Source: Nodularia sphaerocarpa UHCC 0038
GTDB taxonomy: Bacteria; Cyanobacteriota; Cyanobacteriia; Cyanobacteriales; Nostocaceae
Assembly (NCBI RefSeq): GCF_022376295.1
Contig: NZ_CP060140.1
Coordinates: 2,236,356 to 2,300,355 of the forward strand
DNA: 64,000 nt
Direction: 5' to 3'
The translations under genes were made by a program, and so were the position numbers. Shown piece after piece: positions 25,957 through 33,679 of the stretch (positions are counted from its first letter, which is position 1; each line of letters opens with the position of its first letter). The notes below the pieces were generated by a model. It was not told the origin of the DNA. It saw only the letters and a list, made by a program, of their open reading frames with translations, and searched no databases.

Positions 25957-26091
25957 CTACCGTGTAAACACATCTTGGTAATCAAGCACATACCCTGAAT
26001 TTACCCCCTGCTTGCAAAGGGGGGAAAATCCGGTTCTCCCCCTTTACAAGGGGGAGTTAGAGGGGGTGAAAAGACTTGTGTGTACACAGTG
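25957..26091. mobile_element. MITE-like element with CTACCGTGTA termini
   Basis: Left end CTACCGTGTAAACACATCTT and right end AAGACTTGTGTGTACACAGT are imperfect inverted repeats, matching the termini of the elements at 33500-33656 and 49467-49629. The interior contains CCCCCTGCTTGCAAAGGGGG-type palindromes. No transposase, so it is non-autonomous. Confidence 0.6.
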
Positions 26092-26126
26092 GTTCCTCGC
26101 TGGCGGGGAGGGGGTTGGGGGTGGAG
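26092..26126. repeat. GC-rich dispersed repeat, copy C (inverted)
   Basis: CCTCGCTGGCGGGGAGGGGG followed by TTGGGGGTGGAG; abuts the right end of the MITE-like element. Confidence 0.7.
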
Positions 26127-26165
26127 TTCTTGTATCTCACTTAACTGATAACTGCTGTAATTCCA

Positions 26166-27746
26166 TTACCGCAACTTATAAACTTCTCCCCTATCAAGCA
26201 ATATTGCTCCCGTCAACAAATCCTTCACAGTAGCTAACAAAAACCGCCGAGAATCGACATAAAATAACACAGATATCCGATCAAATCCCGCTTCTCCGGG
26301 AGGATTAAGTTTAGCCACACAAACCTGTTGATGCTGAACATCTAAAGAACGATAACTTTCTTGGTGTTGGAGAGTACTGCTTGTCATTCTTCCAGACGCA
26401 TCAAAAGCAATTTCTGTTTGCGCCATATCGCCCAACTCACCAATATCTAAACGAATCTCCCTTTGTCCATGATTTGCAACTTGTAAAGTTAACCATTCAT
26501 CAGACTCACAAGGATATTTTGTACCTTGTGCAAACAAGCAATGATAAGTATATGTTTTGCTGTAAGATTCCCATAAACGAATCGCGTAACTATGACGCAG
26601 AAAATCATCAATTTCAGTAATTTGCTGCACAGCCAAAGCACCATGACAAACAGCATCAAAAGGTTTATTTAATTTTACCTTACTCTTACCAAAATATGAT
26701 ATAATAAGTTGTTGAACTGCGGGAATTAAACAACTTCCTCCTACTAACAGAACTTGCTCAATATCATTTTTAGCAAAACCCTTTCTCAACGCAAAACCTA
26801 AAACCTCATCCAACGCATCGCGCAACTCTTGTAAAAATTGTCGATATTCTAAAATTTCCTCCAGCTTTTCACGAGTAATTTTTAACTCATAAGACATAAA
26901 AGATTCATCATCAAACCAGCTTTCGGATACAGATTGATTTTTTGATAATTTAATTTTTAACCTTTCGGCAATTTCTAACAAATTTTGATAACTAATTTTC
27001 CCAACTTGTTCTGGAGTGAAATTTTGAGAACGTAAATAATCTTCAACTATCCAAACATCAATATCTTCCCCACCCGTATAAGCTTCAGACTTCGCTAAAA
27101 CCTCAGCGCGTAAATTTGCACTAGCATTAGCAACAGTTCGGACTAAACTTAAATCCAGAGTACCCCCGCCAAAATCTACCACTAAAATCAAAGCCCCAGG
27201 ACGTTTAACAGCATATCCCAAAGCCGCAGCAGTAGATTCATCGATAACAGAGACTTGAGGAACATTTAACTTTTCACCTAAACTTCTAAACCAATCCAAA
27301 TAACGTTCAAAAGCCCCAACCGGAACCGTAAAAATCAAATGACTTGGGTGAATATTTTGTTTTTTAATTTCCGTCCAAATCCTGTGAATAAATAACTCAG
27401 CTACAGAAACAGAATCATAATTTATCCCCTCAATGTGTCGTGCTGGTGGTTGATAATCTCCAGCCAAATCACGTTTAAACTTTTTAAACAAACGTTCAGG
27501 AGGGTAACTTTGAGAAAGTCCCAACCTTTGACTGCGGACACCAGCACCCAATATGACCTGATGACCTGATTTAATATAGAGTAGAGTGGGAATAACTGGA
27601 ATTTCTAACCTGTCACCTTCAGCAGAAACACCAACAAATAAACTTGATAAATTAGGAAAACGTAAAGTTTTAGGTAATTGAGTATCAGACTCTAAAATAC
27701 TAACAACAGTATTACTTGTACCAAAATCAATAGCAACAGTCGTCAT
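26166..27746 (-). CDS. Hsp70-family protein (non-canonical DnaK-like)
   Basis: A 526-residue Hsp70/actin-fold ATPase. The phosphate-1 loop is AIDFGTSNTVVSI, phosphate-2 is LILVVDFGGGTLDLSLV, connect-2/adenosine is QVLLVGGSCLIPAVQQLI, and DESTAAALGYAV lies in the ATPase. The substrate-binding part is short and unlike DnaK (about residues 380-526) and there is no EEVD-type tail or lid. It is the last gene of a leftward cluster with GrpE-like, DUF2997, DUF1257 and Ycf46-type AAA+ genes, so it is likely a specialised chaperone for that module. A 121-bp repeat element sits between it and the GrpE-like gene. Confidence 0.9.
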   Translation of the reverse strand: MTTVAIDFGTSNTVVSILESDTQLPKTLRFPNLSSLFVGVSAEGDRLEIPVIPTLLYIKSGHQVILGAGVRSQRLGLSQSYPPERLFKKFKRDLAGDYQPPARHIEGINYDSVSVAELFIHRIWTEIKKQNIHPSHLIFTVPVGAFERYLDWFRSLGEKLNVPQVSVIDESTAAALGYAVKRPGALILVVDFGGGTLDLSLVRTVANASANLRAEVLAKSEAYTGGEDIDVWIVEDYLRSQNFTPEQVGKISYQNLLEIAERLKIKLSKNQSVSESWFDDESFMSYELKITREKLEEILEYRQFLQELRDALDEVLGFALRKGFAKNDIEQVLLVGGSCLIPAVQQLIISYFGKSKVKLNKPFDAVCHGALAVQQITEIDDFLRHSYAIRLWESYSKTYTYHCLFAQGTKYPCESDEWLTLQVANHGQREIRLDIGELGDMAQTEIAFDASGRMTSSTLQHQESYRSLDVQHQQVCVAKLNPPGEAGFDRISVLFYVDSRRFLLATVKDLLTGAILLDRGEVYKLR

Positions 27747-27769
27747 AATTCATTAATAGTAGGTTGGGT

Positions 27770-27890
27770 TAAGTATATGTAGGGTGTGTTATGGCTTTAG
27801 CCTAACGCACCGTCTTCTGTGGTCTTGGTGACGTACTCTCCTAGATAACACACCCTACGTGTATTTCATAAATCAAATATGAGTCCTATA
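27770..27890. mobile_element. 121-bp MITE-like palindromic element, copy 2
   Basis: Nearly identical to 20513-20632, with the same ends TAAGTATATG and GAGTCCTATA. It lies between the GrpE-like and Hsp70 genes and could affect read-through of the cluster. Confidence 0.75.
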
Positions 27891-28000
27891 GTAGGTTGGG
27901 TTAAGCGCAGTGCAACCCAACAAAAACGATAAATAATATTTAAAATTGGGTTGTGTAATGCAGAAGCGGGCAAGATATTCACCCCACAATATTGTATAAT

Positions 28001-28546
28001 TTAATTGTGATTATATCCACCAGGAAGAGAGCGACTGACCTTAGCTGGATAGAGAATTTTATCACCATCTTGATAACCAATAAAACGAATATAAACTAAT
28101 TCACCTTCTGCAATATCATCACTATCAGCTTGATGTAATTGAGGATGATAATTTACCCGTTCCCAAGTTTCCCCAATGGAAGTATAACCCCAGCTAGAAA
28201 TCAGATTATCTAAAGACGTAAATAGAGAAACTATATTTTTAGCAGGTAAATCAGGATTAGCTAAAGCCATTTTCTTAACTGTCGGATAGTTGCTGAGTAA
28301 AGTTTGCAGTTGGGTAAAACTTTCAGCTTGAAAATCATTGCGTAATTCTTGAGATTGTTGTTTTAATTCCTCTCGCAGTCGCTGACATTGAACTTCTAAA
28401 TCTTGGATTTGTTTCTCTGTGTCTGGAGAAGCTACAGGTTGAGTGATATGAGGTTTATTTTCTCCTATAAACAAAAACGAGAAAATCAGATAAATAGCTA
28501 TTACCAGAATTACACCAAAAGCGAAATAATTCAATTGTTCTAACAT
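28001..28546 (-). CDS. Membrane-anchored GrpE-like protein
   Basis: A 181-residue protein. Residues ~6-27 are a membrane helix (FAFGVILVIAIYLIFSFLFI). A coiled coil follows (EKQIQDLEVQCQRLREELKQ), then a helical region and a C-terminal beta-type domain: SIGETWERVNYHPQLHQAD and YIRFIGYQDGDKILYPAKVS. The arrangement of coiled coil plus a domain with IGE-x-W...Y-H-P-x-L-H recalls GrpE nucleotide-exchange factors, which release ADP from Hsp70. Being directly upstream of an Hsp70 gene supports that reading, but the similarity is by eye and the membrane anchor is unusual. It would tether its Hsp70 to a membrane. Confidence 0.65.
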   Translation of the reverse strand: MLEQLNYFAFGVILVIAIYLIFSFLFIGENKPHITQPVASPDTEKQIQDLEVQCQRLREELKQQSQELRNDFQAESFTQLQTLLSNYPTVKKMALANPDLPAKNIVSLFTSLDNLISSWGYTSIGETWERVNYHPQLHQADSDDIAEGELVYIRFIGYQDGDKILYPAKVSRSLPGGYNHN

Positions 28547-28614
28547 ATTATTACGTTGATTCTTAAAACAAAAAGGGTTTAACAGCTAAAATCATTCGTT
28601 ATCACTCATTCTCA

Positions 28615-28827
28615 TCACCACTGCTGCAAAGATTGATTTTCAGATGTGGTAATTAATTCATCTCCTTCATAATATTCCGGTAAGAGTTCCTGAGATTCTA
28701 TTTCACCCAAAGATTCTTCTAAACCTTTTGTGGTTTCCACACAACTAGAACCAGTTACATTTAAAACCTTTTCTACAATTTTGCCATCTTTACCAATGCG
28801 ATATTCAATCTTTTGATATTCCGCCAT
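28615..28827 (-). CDS. DUF2997 small protein
   Basis: A 70-residue protein with the DUF2997 pattern: YQKIEYRIGKDGKIVEKVLN followed by GSSCVETTKGLEESLG. An AAGGAA ribosome-binding site precedes the ATG. It sits between the Ycf35/DUF1257 gene and the GrpE-like gene. DUF2997 and DUF1257 proteins are commonly encoded together in cyanobacteria; neither has an established biochemical role that I know of. The C-terminal half is acidic (EIESQELLPEYYEGDEL). Confidence 0.8.
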   Translation of the reverse strand: MAEYQKIEYRIGKDGKIVEKVLNVTGSSCVETTKGLEESLGEIESQELLPEYYEGDELITTSENQSLQQW

Positions 28828-28961
28828 AATGCTTGTTTCCTTTTTGTAATTAAAGTTCGTAGTAAGGACTTTAGTCCTTTCTTCCAGGGACTATGAAAAA
28901 AGAAAGGGATGAAGTCTTACTGTGAAATAATTTATCAGGTTTCTCGGTTGACTAGGTAATA

Positions 28962-29001
28962 GAACCCCACCCCCAACCCCACCCCGCAAGCGAGGAGGGG
29001 A
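28962..29001. repeat. GC-rich dispersed repeat, copy D
   Basis: CCCCACCCCCAACCCC then CCCCGCAAGCGAGGAGGGG, in the gap between the DUF1257 and DUF2997 genes. Confidence 0.75.
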
Positions 29002-29006
29002 GTATG

Positions 29007-29381
29007 CTAAACCCATCTACCTACTACAACACGCACAGTACCATCTTCTAATACTTCTTCTTCCTCAATGTTAAAACCCTCCGTTTGAATGGTTTCCATT
29101 AAAGTTTTATGAGCATATTTTTGACTAATATTATTCACAAACTCCCGTTGATTAATTTTTGCACCCCAAAAATCTGCGACTAATTCATAATTTTCTCCCT
29201 GTTTGCGAAAGCCTAAATCATAACCATTCTTTTGACGGATAACATATTCGGCTTGAGTGCTTTTACCACTGTAGCCCCTGACTTTGGTGTTTTGTTCCAC
29301 TTCATAGCCTAATTCTTGCAATACTTGATGCAAAATTTCTCCTTGTTTGATTTGGACTTTGATTGTGGTAAAATGAGACAT
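29007..29381 (-). CDS. ycf35: Ycf35 / DUF1257 protein
   Basis: A 124-residue protein matching Ycf35, an ORF conserved in cyanobacteria and algal plastid genomes. Typical blocks are MSHFTTIKVQIKQGEILHQV, LQELGYEVEQNTKVRGYSGK, YDLGFRKQGENYELVADFWG and the C-terminal GTVRVVVGRW. The ATG follows an AGGAG ribosome-binding site and lies 13 bp after the Ycf46-type gene, so they are certainly co-transcribed. Its exact function is not known; the constant association with the AAA+ gene suggests a partner or adaptor. Confidence 0.9.
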   Translation of the reverse strand: MSHFTTIKVQIKQGEILHQVLQELGYEVEQNTKVRGYSGKSTQAEYVIRQKNGYDLGFRKQGENYELVADFWGAKINQREFVNNISQKYAHKTLMETIQTEGFNIEEEEVLEDGTVRVVVGRWV

Positions 29382-29394
29382 ATATTTACTCCTG

Positions 29395-30984
29395 TTAATC
29401 GACTTCTAAAAAACCTAAACCTTGTTGCTGAGAATAGGTTTTTAATTCTTCCATTAATTGCGTATCTATAGAAGCTGTTCTTGCGCCTGCTTCCGCAGCC
29501 CAGCGTTTTAAATTGGCGATTTGCTCTTTGGCTATGGCTGCTAAGGGGACTGTTTCTGATATGGCTAGTAAAATATCTTCTGTGGTAAAATCGCGTCGAT
29601 TTCCATTTACTAAACTACCAAAAGCCCGGTGCATTCCATCAATAATTACTTGCTGAATTTCTGCACCGCTAAAGTTTTCGGTGTTTTTCGCAAGTTTGGG
29701 TAAATCAAATTCTCGCAGTTGGGAAGGACGGAACTTTTGCAGGTGGACTTTAAAAATATCATGGCGTTCTTTTTCGGTGGGTAAATTTAAAAAGAATATT
29801 TCATCAAATCGCCCTTTTCTTAATAACTCGGCTGGGAGAATTTGCACATTATTGGCTGTAGCTACCATAAATACCGGACTGGTTTTTTCCTGCATCCAAG
29901 TAATTAATGTACCAAATACCCGGCGAGATGTGCCAGAATCACCATCTACACCACTATTAATATTCCCAAATGCTTTATCTATTTCATCCATCCACAATAC
30001 ACAGGGTGAAATAGCTTCTGCTAGTTGAATCATTTGGCGAATGCGATTTTCGCTTTCTCCCACTATTCCCCCAAATAGTCTCCCGACATCTAACCGCAAC
30101 AGTGGTAAACGCCATTCATGGGCGATGGTTTTGGCTGATAATGATTTACCTGTTCCTTGTATTCCTACTAGCAGTATTCCTTTGGGGTTGGGTATTCCAT
30201 AGCGTCGCGCTTCTTCGGTAAACGCATCTTGACGCATTCGCACCCACTGTTTGAGATTTTCTAATCCGCCGACATTTTTTAATGATTCGTTGGCGGTGTA
30301 AAATTCCAATATTCCTGTTTGGCGAACTGCTTGTTTCTTTTCTTCTAATACTCCATCAATATCTGATTCGTTTACTTGTCCTTTGGCGGCTAATGCTGCT
30401 GCTAATACTCGCCGAATGCGGGCGCGACTTAATCCTTGACAGGCTTTGATTAGTTGTTCTTTTCCTAGTCCACTTAAGTTGAGTTTTTCGGTGACGATTA
30501 ATTGATGAATTAAATAATCTATTTCTGCAATGTTGGGTAAGGGAAAATCAATTACTGTAATTTCTTCTTGCAATTCTGGGGGAATGGTTAATATATGACT
30601 GGTGAGGATGAGGGTTTGGCGGGTGCGTTTGAGTTGTCGTGTTAGGTTTTTGATGGCGCGAATTACGGGAGCATTTTTTTCGGTGTCGGGGTTTTTGAGG
30701 ATAAAATGTATGTCTCGCAATACAAATATTGTGGTGGTATTTTCGGGTGCTTTGGCTATTCTTGCTAATGCACCCATGACTGAATTTTTATCAGTTCCGT
30801 TGTCATCCCAACCGGTGACTAGATCCCATAATAATAGTTGTCTTGGTGTCTGGGATAGTTGCGTCAGTTGTTGCAGGACTTGTTCTATTGGTTCTTCTTC
30901 GACTCCCACTATATACAGCAGTGGATAGCGGGCGCGAAGCATTAAGTCTATTTGTTGGAGTAGTTGTTGGTGGGGGTTATTCAT
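29395..30984 (-). CDS. ycf46: Ycf46-type AAA+ ATPase
   Basis: A 529-residue AAA+ protein of the Ycf46 family. The ATG at 30984 (M-N-N-P-H-Q-Q) is preferred over a TTG at 31044. The N-terminal ~230 residues contain a degenerate P-loop-like half (LLYIVGVEEEPIEQVLQQL, IFVLRDIHFIL). The active AAA module has Walker A GIQGTGKS (274-281), Walker B VLWMDEID (329-336) and the sensor/arginine part ATANNVQILPAELLRKGRFD. A C-terminal helical lid follows. Ycf46 is plastid-conserved and has been linked to photosynthesis/CO2 uptake in Synechocystis. Here it heads a cluster with Ycf35, DUF2997, GrpE-like and Hsp70 genes, so protein remodelling is the likely job. Confidence 0.92.
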   Translation of the reverse strand: MNNPHQQLLQQIDLMLRARYPLLYIVGVEEEPIEQVLQQLTQLSQTPRQLLLWDLVTGWDDNGTDKNSVMGALARIAKAPENTTTIFVLRDIHFILKNPDTEKNAPVIRAIKNLTRQLKRTRQTLILTSHILTIPPELQEEITVIDFPLPNIAEIDYLIHQLIVTEKLNLSGLGKEQLIKACQGLSRARIRRVLAAALAAKGQVNESDIDGVLEEKKQAVRQTGILEFYTANESLKNVGGLENLKQWVRMRQDAFTEEARRYGIPNPKGILLVGIQGTGKSLSAKTIAHEWRLPLLRLDVGRLFGGIVGESENRIRQMIQLAEAISPCVLWMDEIDKAFGNINSGVDGDSGTSRRVFGTLITWMQEKTSPVFMVATANNVQILPAELLRKGRFDEIFFLNLPTEKERHDIFKVHLQKFRPSQLREFDLPKLAKNTENFSGAEIQQVIIDGMHRAFGSLVNGNRRDFTTEDILLAISETVPLAAIAKEQIANLKRWAAEAGARTASIDTQLMEELKTYSQQQGLGFLEVD

Positions 30985-31199
30985 TTGTAGGAATAGGGGG
31001 TTAGTTGTGAGTTTATTGGGGTTTTGTTTCGTGCAAAGTCGCAAAGAAGAAAATAAATGTCTGAATCAGGATTTATCAGATAAAAGGATGAACAGGATTT
31101 AGTTTGCAGCTTGAGGTTTTAAAATTATTAATAATGATGTGTGGTATATTAATTTTTATCCTGAAAATCCTTAAATCCTGGATATCCTGATTCTGACAA

Positions 31200-31994
31200 T
31201 TATATATTACACTTTTCAAGTCTCGACGAAATAAAAGCTACAGATTTTGCTGTCTCGTAATAGTCATATCCACCAGAACGAGGTTTATAGCAAATATTAA
31301 CAAAAGCAGGAAGGTGTCCTTCTGGTGCTTTTATATCAAAACTAATATGTTCGTAAAACAACCACAAGTGTTTTCTCTTCCATCCTATCATTTCACCAAA
31401 TTCTCCCCAAATTTTATAGTTGGACTCTCGTGTTACTCCAAAGATATTAAAAATGTGTTTTTGAACAGAAAAGCCAAAACGTCCATTACTATATTTTACC
31501 CACAAACCGTCAATAGTGCGGAGGTCTTCACAAGGGAAGTTATCAATATCTTCTTCACGCAACCAACTGTATCTTTCCCGTTTCGTAACGGCGAACATCA
31601 CTCGCCATGTTTCTTTATCTGCTTGTTTCCATTCCCCAGCAGCAAGGAAGTCGCGTAAGCGAGTGTAGTCTGTTGTCCCTCCTAGTCGTAAATGTGCATC
31701 AGACTCTATTAAAAACTGTTGAATTCTGGTTTCAGTCAGGCTATTTAATAATAAATAAGCCTGTTTCTGTACTTGCTGATAATCATTATTTAAATTTGCA
31801 ATCACTAAATATAAACCCTGTTCTCCATAATTCAAAGCTTGTCCCAGTGCTGCAATTCTCACCAGGGGGTTGGGGTGACTCAACCGTAATTTTACCCCTA
31901 GAATTCCACCCAAAACTGCTGCATTCTCTGGCAGTTGATTTTGACCACCAAGCACTGCATCGTATTCTCCCGGTTGTTGCGGATTATTTGCCAT
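31200..31994 (-). CDS. GUN4-domain protein with HEAT-like N-terminus
   Basis: A 264-residue protein. The N-terminal part has HEAT/armadillo-like helices (HPNPLVRIAALGQALNYGEQ, YQQVQKQAYLLLNSL). The GUN4 domain starts near residue 108 (TDYTRLRDFLAAGEWKQADK) and includes IDNFPCEDLRTIDGLWVKYS, RFGFSVQKHIF and PEGHLPAFVN. GUN4 proteins bind protoporphyrin IX and Mg-protoporphyrin and stimulate Mg-chelatase; cyanobacteria also have GUN4 paralogues of unknown role, and I cannot tell which this is. It is 215 bp upstream of the Ycf46-type gene on the same strand. Confidence 0.85.
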   Translation of the reverse strand: MANNPQQPGEYDAVLGGQNQLPENAAVLGGILGVKLRLSHPNPLVRIAALGQALNYGEQGLYLVIANLNNDYQQVQKQAYLLLNSLTETRIQQFLIESDAHLRLGGTTDYTRLRDFLAAGEWKQADKETWRVMFAVTKRERYSWLREEDIDNFPCEDLRTIDGLWVKYSNGRFGFSVQKHIFNIFGVTRESNYKIWGEFGEMIGWKRKHLWLFYEHISFDIKAPEGHLPAFVNICYKPRSGGYDYYETAKSVAFISSRLEKCNI

Positions 31995-32160
31995 TGGTCA
32001 ACACTTGAATTTTATGTATCGCTTGAAAGATTATACATGGTTTCTCTGGGTAAATGAGGTTTTTGAGGTGGCAGGCGATCGCAACCTCATCACTCACTAC
32101 CATAGTTGGCTATACAATGAAGGCTAATCAACAGCCTCAACCCCATCACTGAACAATAGT

Positions 32161-32298
32161 ATGAGTACCCTATCCTTAGAAATACCGGAAGAAATCTTAA
32201 TTAGTCTCAAAGCACAGCTACACCAACAAGGAATGTGGTTAACAGATATCATTATTAATGATGTCCTCACATTAGCTGGAGAAGATAAATCAGTATAA
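32161..32298 (+). CDS. Very small protein, UPF0175 antitoxin-like N-terminus
   Basis: A 45-residue ORF starting MSTLSLEIPEEILISLKAQL, then HQQGMWLTDIIINDVLTLAG. The beginning resembles small UPF0175-type antitoxins, which usually run longer and have a C-terminal DNA-binding helix; this one ends early, so it may be a truncated relic or a genuinely short protein. No toxin gene follows: the next bases are repeat E. It is divergent from the GUN4 gene. No clear ribosome-binding site. Confidence 0.45.
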   Translation: MSTLSLEIPEEILISLKAQLHQQGMWLTDIIINDVLTLAGEDKSV

Positions 32299-32359
32299 AG
32301 TTTTAAAGCCTCTCTCTGTGGGGGGTATTATATACATAAATTGTTGTAAACTACCATAA

Positions 32360-32398
32360 GACCCCACCCCTAGCCCCTCCCCGCAAGCGAGGAGGGGA
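32360..32398. repeat. GC-rich dispersed repeat, copy E
   Basis: ACCCCACCCCTAGCCCCTCC followed by CCGCAAGCGAGGAGGGGAAC. Almost identical to copy F at 33545. Confidence 0.75.
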
Positions 32399-32434
32399 AC
32401 TGGATTTGAGCTTTTTGAATTTCGCCTTGCGGTA

Positions 32435-33406
32435 CTAGCCTTTACCATAAGCACTCATTGGTTCCTTGAGAAACTTAATATAAAGATGCTTAAATGTAGA
32501 CTGAATTACACGAGGCATGGCAAAATCAATTGGCGTTAACTTATCTGGTAGTTGCCAATCTTCTATTTTCAGTAAATCAGGATGTAAATGGGGAAAATCA
32601 ATCTCAGCTAATTCTGGACAAACACCCAACCTTTGAGACGCGGCTACTGTGGGAACTTGTTCGGGTGGTACATTGAGAATTTCTACTACCGCCCTATCTA
32701 AAGCAAATACATCTGCTGCTGCTGCTAAAATTCCTAAATTACGAGGTTCTCCACCACTCGGTCCATTACCTTCATGACCGATAATGCCATCTAAAATTGT
32801 TAAATTGGGATTAATTGCTCTGGCAGTTTCTACTAACATTTCACCAAATCGGTTAGCATCTTTCCCTGCTTCCATGTGCCACCAAGCTTTCATTTTACCA
32901 GGAACGCAACCAAACAGATTTTTTACCCCCATTGTTAATGTCAACTGTGTATGTGATTTGACTTTGGGTAAGTTAATCACTACATCTGCTTCCATCGCTT
33001 CTTTGCATAACCGCAGGTGATTAAATTCTTCGTTGACTGTTTCGTAACGCTTACCGTGAAACTCAATGATAGGTATATTCAATGCTTCTAAAAGCGGGAG
33101 ATAGCCGTTGGCTTCTGCGACTCCTTTGGCGCTACCAAAGGCGGGACTATCGCCTAAAAATGGCTTACCACCAGCTTCTATGACCATCTGGGCGACTTCA
33201 TAAACCAGTTCTCGCCGGGTTGTACACTCTTTTGTGGGGCGGGAACCTGTGAGGAGGTTGGGTTTGAGTAATACTCTATTTCCTGGTTTGACAAAGGCAG
33301 ACATCCCCCCCAAAGGTTGCAGCAGGGTGACTAATGATGCCCGTAAAGCCTCGCTTTCGTAGGAGGTAGCCCGAATTAGACTGACTGATGGTTTTTGTGT
33401 CTGCAT
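32435..33406 (-). CDS. DUF362 domain protein
   Basis: A 323-residue protein of the DUF362 family: VLLKPNLLTGSRPTKECTTR, IEAGGKPFLGDSPAFGSAKG, DVVINLPKVKSHTQLTLTMG, VKNLFGCVPGKMKAWWHMEA. DUF362 proteins are often fused to ferredoxin domains and carry conserved Cys residues; here there are few Cys and no Fe-S motif. Function of the family is not settled. Monocistronic, with start ATG at 33406. Confidence 0.9.
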   Translation of the reverse strand: MQTQKPSVSLIRATSYESEALRASLVTLLQPLGGMSAFVKPGNRVLLKPNLLTGSRPTKECTTRRELVYEVAQMVIEAGGKPFLGDSPAFGSAKGVAEANGYLPLLEALNIPIIEFHGKRYETVNEEFNHLRLCKEAMEADVVINLPKVKSHTQLTLTMGVKNLFGCVPGKMKAWWHMEAGKDANRFGEMLVETARAINPNLTILDGIIGHEGNGPSGGEPRNLGILAAAADVFALDRAVVEILNVPPEQVPTVAASQRLGVCPELAEIDFPHLHPDLLKIEDWQLPDKLTPIDFAMPRVIQSTFKHLYIKFLKEPMSAYGKG

Positions 33407-33499
33407 GGATAATATATCACATTAATATATGTTTCATTATATGAATAAATTTATCATCTGACATGAAACCTCACCCCCAACCCCTCTCCTTATAAAGGA

Positions 33500-33656
33500 A
33501 CCACCGTGTAGAAACAAGTCGGGAAATTATCTTTTTTGTCATAAGACCCCACCCCTAACCCCTCCCCGCAAGCGAGGAGGGGAACTGGATTTGCGGTTAA
33601 ATTCTGTTTTTAGGACTGGGAAATCTCTTTGGTTCAGAATGTGTGTACACCGTAGC
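33500..33656. mobile_element. MITE-like element containing GC-rich repeat F
   Basis: Left end CACCGTGTAGAAACAAGTC and right end GAATGTGTGTACACCGTAG are imperfect inverted repeats of the same family as 25957-26091 and 49467-49629. The interior at 33545-33582 is GC-rich repeat copy F. Confidence 0.6.
33545..33582. repeat. GC-rich dispersed repeat, copy F
   Basis: ACCCCACCCCTAACCCCTCC then CCGCAAGCGAGGAGGGGAAC, nested inside the MITE-like element at 33500-33656. Confidence 0.75.
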
Positions 33657-33679
33657 TTGATCAAGGAGAGGGGAGAATG

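Larger units (their letters stand above)
25114..26165. other. 1.05-kb intergenic region rich in repeats
   Basis: No supported gene on either strand. A small hairpin ACTCTCTAAAAGAGAGT is at 25149-25165. A GGTGGGCATCTTGCCCGCCC palindrome is at 25889, a MITE-like element at 25957-26091 and a GC-rich repeat at 26092-26126. The AT-rich part at 25200-25800 shows no coding bias and no RNA gene I recognise. Confidence 0.6.

Noticed and set aside
26012..26233. 73-codon rightward frame
   Set aside because: It lies in MITE and GC-rich repeat sequence and runs into the end of the Hsp70 gene on the other strand.
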